Shown in pieces: positions 9,243-17,677 of a stretch of 64,000 nucleotides of DNA. This DNA comes from Trichomonas vaginalis G3 (Eukaryota; Parabasalia; Trichomonadida; Trichomonadidae): contig NC_067203.1 of the NCBI RefSeq assembly GCF_026262505.1, positions 7,936,001 through 8,000,000 of the forward strand. Reading direction: 5' to 3'. Made by a program: the position numbers and the translations under genes. Every line of letters starts with the position of its first letter. The first letter of the stretch is position 1. The notes under the pieces were generated by a model. The model was not told the origin of the DNA. It saw only the letters and a list, made by a program, of their open reading frames with translations, and made no database searches.

Positions 9243-9660
9243 TCAAATTAGGTAAATTGCCTCGTCAAATCCTTCTGGCATTCCGAGTCCTTCCATCCGA
9301 CAGAAAAAGTTTTTCCTTCCGACATTCCGAGTCCTTCCATCCGACATTCCGAGTCCTTCCTTCCTACTGGAAAAAAATTTCCCGACAACTGGAAAAAAAT
9401 TTCCTTCCGACAGGCAAAATTTTTTCTGTTGTTCGTCCGTAAACCATTCAAATTTTCGAAAATTGAGAACTTTTTGGTCGAACTTCAGAAAAAGTTTTTC
9501 CTTCCAACAGGAAAAGTTCTTCCTTCCAACAGGAAAAGTTCTTCCTTCCGACAGGACACAAACGGACGACTGACATTCCTCTTCCTGAATGTCTTCCAAA
9601 GCCAGAAGAACCGACAGCCCCAGCACCACAACAGACTTACTAAGACTAAACACTTAGATT
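9243..9660. repeat. short pyrimidine-rich direct repeats, no gene
   Basis: No convincing gene. The stretch holds scattered repeats of CATTCCGAGTCCTTCC, TTTTTCCTTCCGACA and CCTTCCAACAGGAAAAGTTC. Open frames here on both strands are low-complexity by-products of these repeats. It separates the rightward genes to the left from the leftward ATPase gene. Confidence 0.6.
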
Positions 9661-9662
9661 TT

Positions 9663-10538
9663 TTACGCTTGACTTTTTACAATTTGAACTTTGTTCGCGT
9701 AGATATGAATTCTGAAAGAAGTATGAGGGTCTTGTATGACTTTGTACTTCTCCCATAGTTCATGTCTGTCAAACTTACCTGCCATGGACTCTTTCATAAG
9801 TTCCATGAAATCGTCTTCGGACAATCCGGGGAAAAGTACAATGTCAGTCAGTATTCTCTTTACATCCTTACTTAAACTCTTTGCTGTCTGTACACAAATG
9901 ACAACAGAGATGTTAAAGTGTCTGAGCTTCTTAAGAATTCGACACATGTCTTGTTCTCTGTTCTTTAACAAAGGATGAGAGGCGAAATCATCTAAGATAA
10001 GAAGACATCTATGAGGGTATGTCTTCCAATCGTAAGATTGCAATTTCTTCGAAATGTATTCTATCTCTTTCTGTTTGTTTCTGAAGTGTTTCTTCTCTAA
10101 TATTCTCTGCATTTCCTCATTTGGGTCTTTAAACTTAGAATTGACATACTCATTTATAGCATTGTACTTCAAAACTCTTCTTTGGTACTTCTTTATCCAA
10201 TCTAACAACTCAGAGTCTTTTATACATACTAACTTAGACTTTTTTATAATATCTTTGAACGAATTGACGGTTTGGTCAAATTGACCAGAAGTACTACAAA
10301 TGACTACTAACTCATAAAATGGGTTCTTCTCATCTAGTTCTTGTTGTTGTGCAGCCATTTTAAGATAAGTGAAAGTCTTACCCGACCCAGGTGGTGCAAT
10401 TAGACCTGTTATACCATTCTGAGCAAATAAGAACTTGTCATGTATGGGTTTTATCTGAGCATTTTCCAACTTCCTCTTGTTCTTGTTTAAAACATTCTCA
10501 AATTTCTTGTCAATGTCAGCAAACTTTTTTTCTAACAT
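9663..10538 (-). CDS. Polinton A genome-packaging ATPase (FtsK/A32 type)
   Basis: The ATPase that pumps DNA into the capsid in Polintons and related viruses. It has a Walker A LIAPPGSGKTFTYLKM near residue 50, a Walker B with hydrophobic strand and acidic pair CLLILDDFASHPLL near residue 180, and a sensor-like strand FNISVVICVQTAKSLS after it. The start is chosen at 10538 (MLEKKFADID), about 290 residues. A longer frame to 10640 would run over the start of the divergent gene at 10575. The stretch between the two ATGs (TTTTAGAAAAATTAAAAATTTTATC) serves as a shared promoter. Confidence 0.85.
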   Translation of the reverse strand: MLEKKFADIDKKFENVLNKNKRKLENAQIKPIHDKFLFAQNGITGLIAPPGSGKTFTYLKMAAQQQELDEKNPFYELVVICSTSGQFDQTVNSFKDIIKKSKLVCIKDSELLDWIKKYQRRVLKYNAINEYVNSKFKDPNEEMQRILEKKHFRNKQKEIEYISKKLQSYDWKTYPHRCLLILDDFASHPLLKNREQDMCRILKKLRHFNISVVICVQTAKSLSKDVKRILTDIVLFPGLSEDDFMELMKESMAGKFDRHELWEKYKVIQDPHTSFRIHIYANKVQIVKSQA

Positions 10539-10574
10539 ATTTTTAGAAAAATTAAAAATTTTATCTTTTAGAAA

Positions 10575-11030
10575 ATGTCTAGCGATTTCGCTATCTATAT
10601 TCGAGACAAACTTTTCGACAGCAAAACATCTGTAGACCATAAAATCTTACATAGTGTAAACAAGAAAGGTGAATTTGTTCTAAAGTTCTGTTTCTGGGAA
10701 TATGACAAGAACCATAAAACATTAAGCAGAGAAGTCTTAAAATTTGTCAATGACAGACTTGTTGACAGAGATGACGCCGATTGGAAAGCTGAAGTCCAAC
10801 AAAAGTTCTTAGAATGCAAAGAAGACACATGCGCTGTTCTTGAAGATGAAATAGAAAACAGAATAGATGAGCTATTACAGGACAAAGAACTTTTACAGAA
10901 ATATGGTTCTGAGAAATTTGACATAACTCCACCAGAAAAGAAGAAGAAAGGAAAGAAAGAGAAAAAAGTAGAAGAGAAGAAAGAACCTGAACCAGAGCCA
11001 GTTCCAGAGAAAAAGAAATTTGACATGTAA
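10575..11030 (+). CDS. Polinton A protein with Lys/Glu/Pro tail, unknown
   Basis: A protein of 151 residues. The first 115 are helical and acidic (for example LEDEIENRIDELLQDKELLQ). The tail is a low-complexity run of Lys, Glu and Pro (EKKVEEKKEPEPEPVPEKKK). I do not recognise it. It is divergent from the packaging ATPase and convergent with the next leftward gene, with 16 bases between the stops. An overlapping frame on the other strand is a shadow of the charged repeats. Confidence 0.6.
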   Translation: MSSDFAIYIRDKLFDSKTSVDHKILHSVNKKGEFVLKFCFWEYDKNHKTLSREVLKFVNDRLVDRDDADWKAEVQQKFLECKEDTCAVLEDEIENRIDELLQDKELLQKYGSEKFDITPPEKKKKGKKEKKVEEKKEPEPEPVPEKKKFDM

Positions 11031-11046
11031 AAATAAAATTTTATTT

Positions 11047-11466
11047 TTAGAACATTTCTGGGTCAATGTCAATGTTCTCTTCCTCTTTAGGAGCAAACAC
11101 TGGTTTAGACTCTAAAATCTTTTTACCCAATTTACCTTGAACTTCAACTATCTTAGACTCATAATATTCATAGTCGTCTGCTTTCTTTGGTTCATAAGGT
11201 ATAACAAGTTTGTATGCTTTGCCTTCTTTAAGGTTTGAAAACCTTCTGTCAAAATTTTCTTTGACTGCTAACAAACCTTCTATGTCTAAGTCTTCAAATT
11301 TCGCACCATTTTTAGTCACAATAGCAAACTTAACTGGTTCGATGTTCCAAACTTTGCTGAATGAAGACTTTTCAAAATGGTAGAAGTAAACATTCAAATA
11401 AGCGAATGGGTCTAGTTCTTCTTTGACTTCTGTCATGTACTTATTTACTGAGATGAATTTTGCCAT
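11047..11466 (-). CDS. Polinton A protein of unknown function
   Basis: A protein of 139 residues with alternating strands and helices: MAKFISVNKYMTEVKEELDP, then FAYLNVYFYHFEKSSFSKVW, then KAYKLVIPYEPKKADDYEYY, ending in an acidic tail IDIDPEMF. The compact beta-rich centre and acidic tail would fit a single-stranded DNA-binding protein, but this is a guess. It is first after the helicase and its partial paralogue on the leftward strand, and is preceded by the same promoter-like sequence as the gene at 11516. Confidence 0.55.
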   Translation of the reverse strand: MAKFISVNKYMTEVKEELDPFAYLNVYFYHFEKSSFSKVWNIEPVKFAIVTKNGAKFEDLDIEGLLAVKENFDRRFSNLKEGKAYKLVIPYEPKKADDYEYYESKIVEVQGKLGKKILESKPVFAPKEEENIDIDPEMF

Positions 11467-11515
11467 CTTTTCTATCGGATAAAAAAATATTTTTTTTTAA
11501 ATTTACTCAGAAAAA
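11467..11515 (-). promoter_or_regulatory. promoter-like element TTTTTTTATCCGATAGAAAAG
   Basis: Read on the minus strand, a T tract followed by ATCCGATAGAAAAG directly before the ATG at 11466. The same sequence lies before the ATG at 11836. A related TTTTTTTATCCGGAATATAA lies before the KilA-N-like gene at 8417. The position next to the ATG fits an initiator-type core promoter. Confidence 0.5.
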
Positions 11516-11836
11516 TTATTTCTTTCTATATTTGCCATTCCGAACTTCGAAAAGATGTTTTATACCAGCATAGAATTTTTCTCTAGAGCTTGGTCTTATA
11601 TCGTTTTCATGACAATATTTTCTATATTCTTCATATAAAGCCTTTTTTTCATACATTTCATAAGGACAATCTAACCAGAATAGCGCATATCCATTTTCGT
11701 TATCTAGGTCTCTATATGTTTCTTCTGTTTGTAGAATTTCGCTTTCTCTATTTAGTTCTATGTCTATATATTGTGGCTTAAAAAGATGTGGGCAAGAAGG
11801 GTCTGGCGCTATGTAAAAAGTTAATTTTTCTGTCAT
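11516..11836 (-). CDS. stand-alone paralogue of the helicase C-terminal domain
   Basis: A protein of 106 residues. Its last 55 residues parallel the end of the adjacent helicase: KKALYEEYRKYCHENDIRPS against RSLYDEYKQYCQEYGYMTAS, then KFYAGIKHLFEVRNGKYRKK against TFLANVKNLLDVQNGVYTKK. This is the small helical (winged-helix-like) domain that follows the helicase core in primase-helicases of viruses and helps bind DNA. The first 50 residues differ. The similarity continues into the sequence after both genes, pointing to a tandem duplication of the helicase 3' end that now forms its own gene. Confidence 0.65.
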   Translation of the reverse strand: MTEKLTFYIAPDPSCPHLFKPQYIDIELNRESEILQTEETYRDLDNENGYALFWLDCPYEMYEKKALYEEYRKYCHENDIRPSSREKFYAGIKHLFEVRNGKYRKK

Positions 11837-11871
11837 CTTTTTCTATCGGATAAAAAAATTTTTTTTTAAAT
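11837..11871 (-). promoter_or_regulatory. second copy of the ATCCGATAGAAAAAG promoter-like element
   Basis: On the minus strand this matches the element at 11467-11515 over the whole T tract and ATCCGATAGAAAA motif. The match includes the TGAGTAAATTT at the end of the upstream gene, as expected if the promoter was copied along with a duplicated gene end. Confidence 0.5.
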
Positions 11872-13107
11872 TTACTCATAAAAATTTTTCTTTGTATATA
11901 CGCCGTTCTGAACATCTAAAAGATTTTTGACATTTGCCAAGAATGTTCGTTTAGACGCTGTCATATAACCATACTCTTGACAATATTGTTTATATTCATC
12001 GTACAATGACCTTTCATCTAAACACTCAAAGTTAGTCTCATCTATAAACAGTTCATATACACTCTTGTTTGCTTCTAACAATGTTTGTCTCTCTTCGGTA
12101 TATGGAATTTGTCTTGGATTGAACTTTGAAATATCTAATGTCATAAAGTATGAGAACAAGTGGTTGTAAAAGTCAGATGTCAAAGTTTCTGCTAAGTCGT
12201 CAAAATATTCTGTATCTTGCATATGAGAATCTGACGTTCTGACAACTACATATCTTCTGTCAGAACTTTCTAACTTCATCGGAACAGCATTGTTTGAAAC
12301 CATAATGAAGTTTGCAACATTTTCACAAACTCTTTGGTCTTTATATTTTCTTTCAACAACTCCAACTTTGTCTGTTATAAGACTCTTCAAAGCATCTGAG
12401 TTCAAAACTTTTGTTGTATCTATACTTTGAAGTTCGTTACATACTATAAGTTTCATATTCTCTATTGAGGAGTTAAACTTGCCACAGATGTTTTCTAAGT
12501 TTGTCATATTCGGGTTCGAATAACCTTCTAATAGTTTGCATAAGATATCTGTAAAGAAAGTATTCTTACCTGTTCCTTGTTTTCCAATTATAATGAGAGC
12601 AGTTTCATTTTTAGCACTTGGATGTTGTAAGATGTTTGCAAACCAACATAAGATATACTCATAGACTCTTTCGTTTCCATTGCATATAATTTCTTTGACA
12701 TGGTCTAACCAAGCTTCTATAATATTTTCTTTCCATTCTACTTGTTCATATTTATATCCAGTGAAGATAGAATAGAAGTTTGGAGAAGGTGTATAGAACT
12801 TTATACCACGAACTGAAAAATCTTCTAACTTTGACAATAAGATATCCCAAGCATCTAACATCTTCATGCCAACTTGTACGACTTTTATTTTCTTAAGTTT
12901 CTGTCTACATTCTTGTTCTGAAACTATGGTTGCTCTTGGTTTGTTAAAGACAACATCCCATTCTTTCATGACATAACATTCTGGGGCAGAGTCGACATAA
13001 ATGACTAAACGTTTCAAATTCTCGACTGCTTTGTTATAGTCTCGAAATGGACACATATTTCTGAATGCTTGGAAGTCATAAAAATCTGAAACATCTATTC
13101 TGTACAT
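11872..13107 (-). CDS. Polinton A superfamily 3 helicase (D5-like)
   Basis: A protein of 411 residues. The helicase core has Walker A IIIGKQGTGKNTFFTDIL near residue 170, Walker B MKLIVCNELQS near 215, the ring-helicase motif VANFIMVSNNAVPMKLESSD near 260 with its Asn sensor, and an Arg finger pair DRRYVVVRTSD. It ends in a small helical DNA-binding domain. In viruses this enzyme opens the genome for replication. No primase domain is fused in front, unlike the equivalent in Polinton B at 38983-41298. It is homologous to the B helicase across the core. It is adjacent to the penton-like gene on the same strand. Confidence 0.85.
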   Translation of the reverse strand: MYRIDVSDFYDFQAFRNMCPFRDYNKAVENLKRLVIYVDSAPECYVMKEWDVVFNKPRATIVSEQECRQKLKKIKVVQVGMKMLDAWDILLSKLEDFSVRGIKFYTPSPNFYSIFTGYKYEQVEWKENIIEAWLDHVKEIICNGNERVYEYILCWFANILQHPSAKNETALIIIGKQGTGKNTFFTDILCKLLEGYSNPNMTNLENICGKFNSSIENMKLIVCNELQSIDTTKVLNSDALKSLITDKVGVVERKYKDQRVCENVANFIMVSNNAVPMKLESSDRRYVVVRTSDSHMQDTEYFDDLAETLTSDFYNHLFSYFMTLDISKFNPRQIPYTEERQTLLEANKSVYELFIDETNFECLDERSLYDEYKQYCQEYGYMTASKRTFLANVKNLLDVQNGVYTKKNFYE

Positions 13108-13138
13108 TTTTTTATAAAAATAAAAAAAAATATTTTTT

Positions 13139-13945
13139 TTATTCTTGAGCTATTTGTTGTTCTTGACTTTGTTGTTGCATTTGTTGTTCTTGAGCTATTT
13201 GTTGTTGAAGTTGTTCTTGTAGTACAATACTTTCACCAGTTGCATCTTCCAATTCGAAACTTTCTGCCGTCATTGACAAATACATAGGACATAAAAGTTT
13301 TACAGGAACAAAGTTTGCGTCGACTAAGGTTAAGTTTATGTTTGCTAAAGTGTTTGAGTTTACTAAAGCTGAAAACTCTGCATTCGAATGAACAATAGGC
13401 AAACCAGCAGAGAAAGTGTTGTTTATACGCATGAGTATCTTTTGGTCATAGTAGTTTCTGTCGACATTCGAATAACACTTTGAACCTAAGTTTGAAACAA
13501 TATATAAGATTGGTGTGCTTAATGTCAATGGAATAGACATTCCTTGTATGACACCTTTTCCTGTTATAGGAAACTGTTGGTAGTAAAAACCAGAAATAAG
13601 TTTTGTATTATAGCTCATATCGTTTATAGTAAACTCAGTCGGACATCCAAACATAATGAAACCTGCTCTAGTTGCAGCACATGTTACACTCGTACGTAAA
13701 GTATTAAATAAGTCAACAAAACCTGTTGGTGGTATATCTGAGTAAGTATCTTCAAAGGAGTATTTTTTACCATTCACAACAACAAAGTCTTCTGGTGTCA
13801 AAAGAGCAAAACAGGCTTTAGTCGTCATTGTGTTTAAGGTTAGTTTACAATATCGTCCTTGAGGACTTTGTAAGTTTGTTGTTATAGAATTATATGACTC
13901 AGGGTTTTTAGTCGTAATAGTATAAACCATTATGTCTTCTGCCAT
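13139..13945 (-). CDS. Polinton A penton-like minor capsid protein
   Basis: About 268 residues starting at MAEDIMVYTITTKNPESY. The body is beta-rich and has the usual closing strands of a single jelly roll (LANINLTLVDANFVPVKLLC, then YLSMTAESFELED), as in penton proteins of Polintons and virophages. The tail is a Gln-rich run (EQQMQQQSQEQQIAQE). The start at 13945 is preferred to one 12 bases upstream because GTAAAATG recurs at the start of the next gene. It is part of the capsid gene cluster. Matching B protein: 43604-44314, similar mostly at the C-terminal strands. Confidence 0.65.
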   Translation of the reverse strand: MAEDIMVYTITTKNPESYNSITTNLQSPQGRYCKLTLNTMTTKACFALLTPEDFVVVNGKKYSFEDTYSDIPPTGFVDLFNTLRTSVTCAATRAGFIMFGCPTEFTINDMSYNTKLISGFYYQQFPITGKGVIQGMSIPLTLSTPILYIVSNLGSKCYSNVDRNYYDQKILMRINNTFSAGLPIVHSNAEFSALVNSNTLANINLTLVDANFVPVKLLCPMYLSMTAESFELEDATGESIVLQEQLQQQIAQEQQMQQQSQEQQIAQE

Positions 13946-13950
13946 TTTAC

Positions 13951-14529
13951 TTAGCAAATAAATTTTAATGAAATGTTGTGGTCGTCAAATATTTTTATGA
14001 CGTCTGGGAAACTATACTTTAAGTTCAACGTTTCACCTCCTTTCATAACGTATATCTTGTCAATGACATTATATGAAACACCACAGCAACTAATGTCGGG
14101 TTCTATTTCTTTGATGTTTATATCGTCTGCCTCTGTCAAAAGTTTCAATAGTTCTTTCAAAACTTCATGAGGTGCAATGACATAGGAGCTCACCTTTACA
14201 GGGTTGTGTTCGACCAAGTTTAACATTATACTTAAAGCTTGACAAATCTTCTCCTGAGTTTGAAGTTTGTCTTTCAGTTGTTGGTAGTCGTTTCGAATAT
14301 CTGCAACAGAACTTAAGTCTCTGCTAACTTCAGGATATGTTGGTTCTTTTACAGGAACTATTGTTATACCATCTTGGTCTTCGTATGGTTTCCCCATTTC
14401 AACATCTCTTTCTTTGACATTGACAATAACACTTTGACTGTTTGTTTGAGTTGGTGAATTTAACTTCACATCTGCCATCGCCATTAAACCTTTTGAAACA
14501 CTTACGCTTCTATTTTTCGGAAATGACAT
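13951..14529 (-). CDS. Polinton structural protein family with SCCG motif
   Basis: About 192 residues from MSFPKNRSVSVSKGLMAMAD. The N-terminal third is polar, the middle helical (NDYQQLKDKLQTQEKICQAL), and the last 80 residues form a compact domain with IEPDISCCGVSYNVIDKIYV. This last domain matches a Polinton B protein at 44809-45623 (DDEVSCCGTVAKI) and is placed in the same capsid cluster, so it is a conserved structural or assembly protein of these elements. I do not know a named family. A frame running to 14799 is ignored because it would cover the divergent gene at 14548. Confidence 0.6.
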   Translation of the reverse strand: MSFPKNRSVSVSKGLMAMADVKLNSPTQTNSQSVIVNVKERDVEMGKPYEDQDGITIVPVKEPTYPEVSRDLSSVADIRNDYQQLKDKLQTQEKICQALSIMLNLVEHNPVKVSSYVIAPHEVLKELLKLLTEADDINIKEIEPDISCCGVSYNVIDKIYVMKGGETLNLKYSFPDVIKIFDDHNISLKFIC

Positions 14530-14547
14530 TTTACTTAGAATAAAAAG

Positions 14548-15060
14548 ATGGACGTATTCGAGTATCTCTTCGAATTGAAGCAGAACAAAGTTTACACACA
14601 CAAACAATACAAGTTCATTGACAGAGTAGTTCTTTACACAAACAATGGAAAATGTTATAGAATAGCAATATTTGCTGAACCAAAATATTTTCATAAAGCA
14701 AAGAAAGTTGGTATAACCGAGATGGTGAAAGTTCTTGAAGCAGACAAAAATATAACAACAAAACTGACCGATATTTCTAAAGGTAAGTTTATAATACAAT
14801 TTTATGTCAAAACTGGCGTACTGTCAATATTTGACGGAGAGAAGTCAGTTCAAGAACAACTTACTGACCTGCTGCCAAAATCTGCTCGATGGAAGCTGTC
14901 GTTATGCCAATCTGAGGAGCCCAGCAGGTTTCATCGAACGAATCTTCAAAAGAGCATCTTCCGTGAAAAGTGCTATTGGTTTTGTAAACTTCTTTGCTCT
15001 CAGTTCATCTGGACCGTCTCTGTCACCAGTATATTGTATTTGAACTGTACCAACAGTTGA
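14548..15060 (+). CDS. Polinton A protein of unknown function, overlapping the capsid gene end
   Basis: The frame starts 18 bases from the divergent gene at 14529, with the shared promoter ACTTAGAATAAAAAG between them. The first 115 residues look like a real small protein with alternating strands (YKFIDRVVLYTNNGKCYRIA, then GKFIIQFYVKTGVLSIFDGE). The last 53 residues lie antisense to the 3' end of the major capsid gene and have the composition of a shadow frame, so the functional protein may be only the first part. Not recognised. Confidence 0.5.
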   Translation: MDVFEYLFELKQNKVYTHKQYKFIDRVVLYTNNGKCYRIAIFAEPKYFHKAKKVGITEMVKVLEADKNITTKLTDISKGKFIIQFYVKTGVLSIFDGEKSVQEQLTDLLPKSARWKLSLCQSEEPSRFHRTNLQKSIFREKCYWFCKLLCSQFIWTVSVTSILYLNCTNS

Positions 15061-16467
15061 AATACCACCCATAAAGTCTTCTGAGTCAGCAAATGGAATG
15101 CCAAGCCAAAAGTTTGAACGGTCTCCATTTGTATATTGAGTTTTTTGACCTCCTGTATGAGTCCATACTTTCACATATGGCATAATAGAACTTTGCATTT
15201 CAGGGTTTATGGTTGTTGTGAAGTTGTTGTTAAAGTTCATAGCATCTAATGTCAAGTTGTATGACCTCATATCCTCAACTGTAGAATATTCTTCTCTTGG
15301 ATAATATTTGCCATCTATGTTTATATGATATTTAATACCGGGGTTGTAGAAACAAGAATAGTCATTTATAGTTCGTCTGAACAGTACAAACATAGTATCT
15401 GCATGTTTCATTGCAGTTGTTAAAGCAATATCTGTTCTTGCACCTGGGTCAGCACTTTGGTTTCCAACTTCACCTGCAAAGTCTTTGACAGATATTTGGT
15501 GTATAGGGAACATAAGTGGAACTGCAATATATTTGGCAGCTAAAGCATTTGAAATATCTGGGTCCAACATATAGACTGCAAGTCTGCTTTCTATTCTCTT
15601 GCATTCAAATTTTTCGCATGTGAACTTAACTGGGTCCCAAGCATCTCCAGCAGCATTGAAATAATAGTTTACTTCAGTGTTGAGGTTTGAGAAACCAAAG
15701 TCTAAGTCAACTTTGTTTTTGCAAAAGTCGGCGAATGACATTTTATTTGTTCCCACTACTTCTGTAAGAGTGAATGGGTCTTGTGTTGGTGCAATGACTA
15801 AGTTATTTTTGCTTGGAGTAAGTTCGATAGAAATTTTTCCTGCCCAGTTTGGCAAGTATCTTAAAAACCTGAAGATGAGGAAAGATGACAAAGGAACTCT
15901 AAGTTTCAGTTTTACTTTGGTTACTGCTGCTGCAGTTTGTCCAGAAAGGTTAACATAAACTCCTGGAACGTTAGGGTCAAGTCTTCTTATTTTCTCAATA
16001 GTTGCATACTGGTCTGTTTGTTCTCTAGCTTGTGGTTGTACTGAGTTTCTCAAAGCGAACCATTCATAGTTTGCCCATGTTACTGTTTGAACTAAGTCAG
16101 AGTTAGAATATATCTTATATCCCATGAAAACTTCTGGAGCATATTGGTATCCGACATAGAAAATTCCATTGCAACCTTTCTTGTCAGACAACTTGGCAGA
16201 AGGTTTTATTTCAATGTCTTGTTCCACGTATAAGAAAGAGTTGTCAATAGAAATTATATGAAACCTGTCGCAAGCAATATCTACTGTTGTTGAAGAACCT
16301 TCTCCAAACTCACCTACGTTTCCATAAGAAACAGCAGTTGTATATTCGTAAGTTCCAGGAACTATTTCTGACCTTCTAATGGCATTGTCGCATTCGTTAT
16401 ACCATTCGGAAACATTTCCATTCATAGCATCCAAAACTGTTGGCGTTATATTCTGAGCGGCGTACAT
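14902..16467 (-). CDS. Polinton A major capsid protein, double jelly roll
   Basis: A protein of 521 residues, the size of Polinton and virophage major capsid proteins. It starts MYAAQNITPTVLDAMNGNVS and shows the expected pattern: a first barrel with CDRFHIISIDNSFLYVEQDI and KLRVPLSSFLIFRFLRYLPN before a linker, and a second barrel ending in FWLGIPFADSEDF and GTVQIQYTG. The PLSSFLIFRFLRYLPNWAGK segment aligns with IIPVNDLLAFQAFDDYPKSF of the Polinton B protein. In these elements the protein builds the icosahedral shell. It is next to the penton-like, SCCG and core-like genes on the same strand and is unbroken. Confidence 0.8.
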   Translation of the reverse strand: MYAAQNITPTVLDAMNGNVSEWYNECDNAIRRSEIVPGTYEYTTAVSYGNVGEFGEGSSTTVDIACDRFHIISIDNSFLYVEQDIEIKPSAKLSDKKGCNGIFYVGYQYAPEVFMGYKIYSNSDLVQTVTWANYEWFALRNSVQPQAREQTDQYATIEKIRRLDPNVPGVYVNLSGQTAAAVTKVKLKLRVPLSSFLIFRFLRYLPNWAGKISIELTPSKNNLVIAPTQDPFTLTEVVGTNKMSFADFCKNKVDLDFGFSNLNTEVNYYFNAAGDAWDPVKFTCEKFECKRIESRLAVYMLDPDISNALAAKYIAVPLMFPIHQISVKDFAGEVGNQSADPGARTDIALTTAMKHADTMFVLFRRTINDYSCFYNPGIKYHINIDGKYYPREEYSTVEDMRSYNLTLDAMNFNNNFTTTINPEMQSSIMPYVKVWTHTGGQKTQYTNGDRSNFWLGIPFADSEDFMGGISTVGTVQIQYTGDRDGPDELRAKKFTKPIALFTEDALLKIRSMKPAGLLRLA

Positions 16468-16499
16468 TTCATATGAGTAAAAATATAGAATAGTTGGAT

Positions 16500-17660
16500 T
16501 TATATGTCATAATAGAACCCACGTGGACCAAGCTTTACTTTCTTCCTGACTGAGTTTTTAACTCTTCTTTTTCCTTCATTGCCCTCTGCTTCAAGTTGTT
16601 GCATCTTTGCATTATGTTCATCTAGTATGTTGCAAATTTTCCATGCCCTTTTTGCCTTTTGGCTCTGGTCGCCCATCTCAGGTAACCTATATCCTAGAAA
16701 GAGTTTGTCATAGTCTGTATTTGAGTCTTCGCGTATTGTTTGCATGACTCTTTCCTGAGTTTCCGGTTCAAGCTCTTCAAACAGTGCCTGTCCATATGGA
16801 ATATGCTCGTTTCCAAATATATGTTTTTGTAGCCATTCTGGTTTTCTTTCCATGTTACCAACTATATCTTTTGTGAATGGGAAAGCTTTTACCCAATCTT
16901 TCAGTCTTGCGTCGTTTATTTCTGTAGTTGGTTTTATTTTGTCAAGGAACATGTTTTTCAATACTAACATTTCATTTGGTACTGTCAATTTGAGTTTTCT
17001 TAAATATTCATCCCTTCTCAGTTCATTGTCTGCAAAGTAAGTTTTTATGACATTTTGCAAACTTTCATTTGCAAGGTCATGTACAATAGGTTCTCTTCCT
17101 TCTCTCTCCCTAACTGTCTTTCTAAACTCTTCACCAAATATACCATCTCTATGGTTCTGTGTAGTTCTTTGAGATAAATGTTCTAGAACGTCAGGTGTTA
17201 TATTTCCATCAGCCATGTTCATTTCATACTGGTCCAAAATATCTGCATGTTTCATATCTTTCAATGGCATTAAAGCCGCGCTTAAAATACCAGCTATATC
17301 TCGTTCACCATTGACTTCCATTGCGTCTACAACTTCTTGGAATTGTGGTTGTAAGTTTATGAACCACCTATCCGGGTTAGCTTTATGACCCCATCTCATT
17401 GTAGTTCCATCGTCTGCAGAAACAAAAGTAGGTTTGTTTCCATCTTGGTTAGGTTCTGAATGAACTTTAAACAATGTTTCATTTCTATATGTTTTCTTGA
17501 AATTTAACCTTTTATTTTCACCGAGTTCATCCGAAGATTGAACGTTAAATGCTCGTAAGTAAAAAGGGTTGTTGTATTTGTGTACATTTTTTTTCAGTTC
17601 TTCCATTCTATGCTGGATATTTTCATCTGATGTTGGAGTCTTTTGTATGTCGGCAAACAT
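16500..17660 (-). CDS. Polinton A structural-cluster protein, unknown
   Basis: A protein of 386 residues. It is charged and helical (for example LKLTVPNEMLVLKNMFLDKI) and ends in a basic segment with KRRVKNSVRKKVKLGPRG. The basic tail suggests DNA binding or packaging into the particle. There is no recognised domain. It follows the large coiled-coil protein and precedes the major capsid gene on the same strand with gaps of 17 and 32 bases, so it is probably a virion component. Confidence 0.6.
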   Translation of the reverse strand: MFADIQKTPTSDENIQHRMEELKKNVHKYNNPFYLRAFNVQSSDELGENKRLNFKKTYRNETLFKVHSEPNQDGNKPTFVSADDGTTMRWGHKANPDRWFINLQPQFQEVVDAMEVNGERDIAGILSAALMPLKDMKHADILDQYEMNMADGNITPDVLEHLSQRTTQNHRDGIFGEEFRKTVREREGREPIVHDLANESLQNVIKTYFADNELRRDEYLRKLKLTVPNEMLVLKNMFLDKIKPTTEINDARLKDWVKAFPFTKDIVGNMERKPEWLQKHIFGNEHIPYGQALFEELEPETQERVMQTIREDSNTDYDKLFLGYRLPEMGDQSQKAKRAWKICNILDEHNAKMQQLEAEGNEGKRRVKNSVRKKVKLGPRGFYYDI

Positions 17661-17677
17661 TTTTCGATATTCTTCTA

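Noticed and set aside
9243-9758. Open frames of 60-136 residues on both strands
   Set aside because: Low-complexity translations of pyrimidine-rich direct repeats; frames on opposite strands mirror each other.
10595-11096. Ser/Phe-rich and Leu-rich minus-strand frames over 10575-11030
   Set aside because: Shadows of the Lys/Glu-rich gene on the plus strand.
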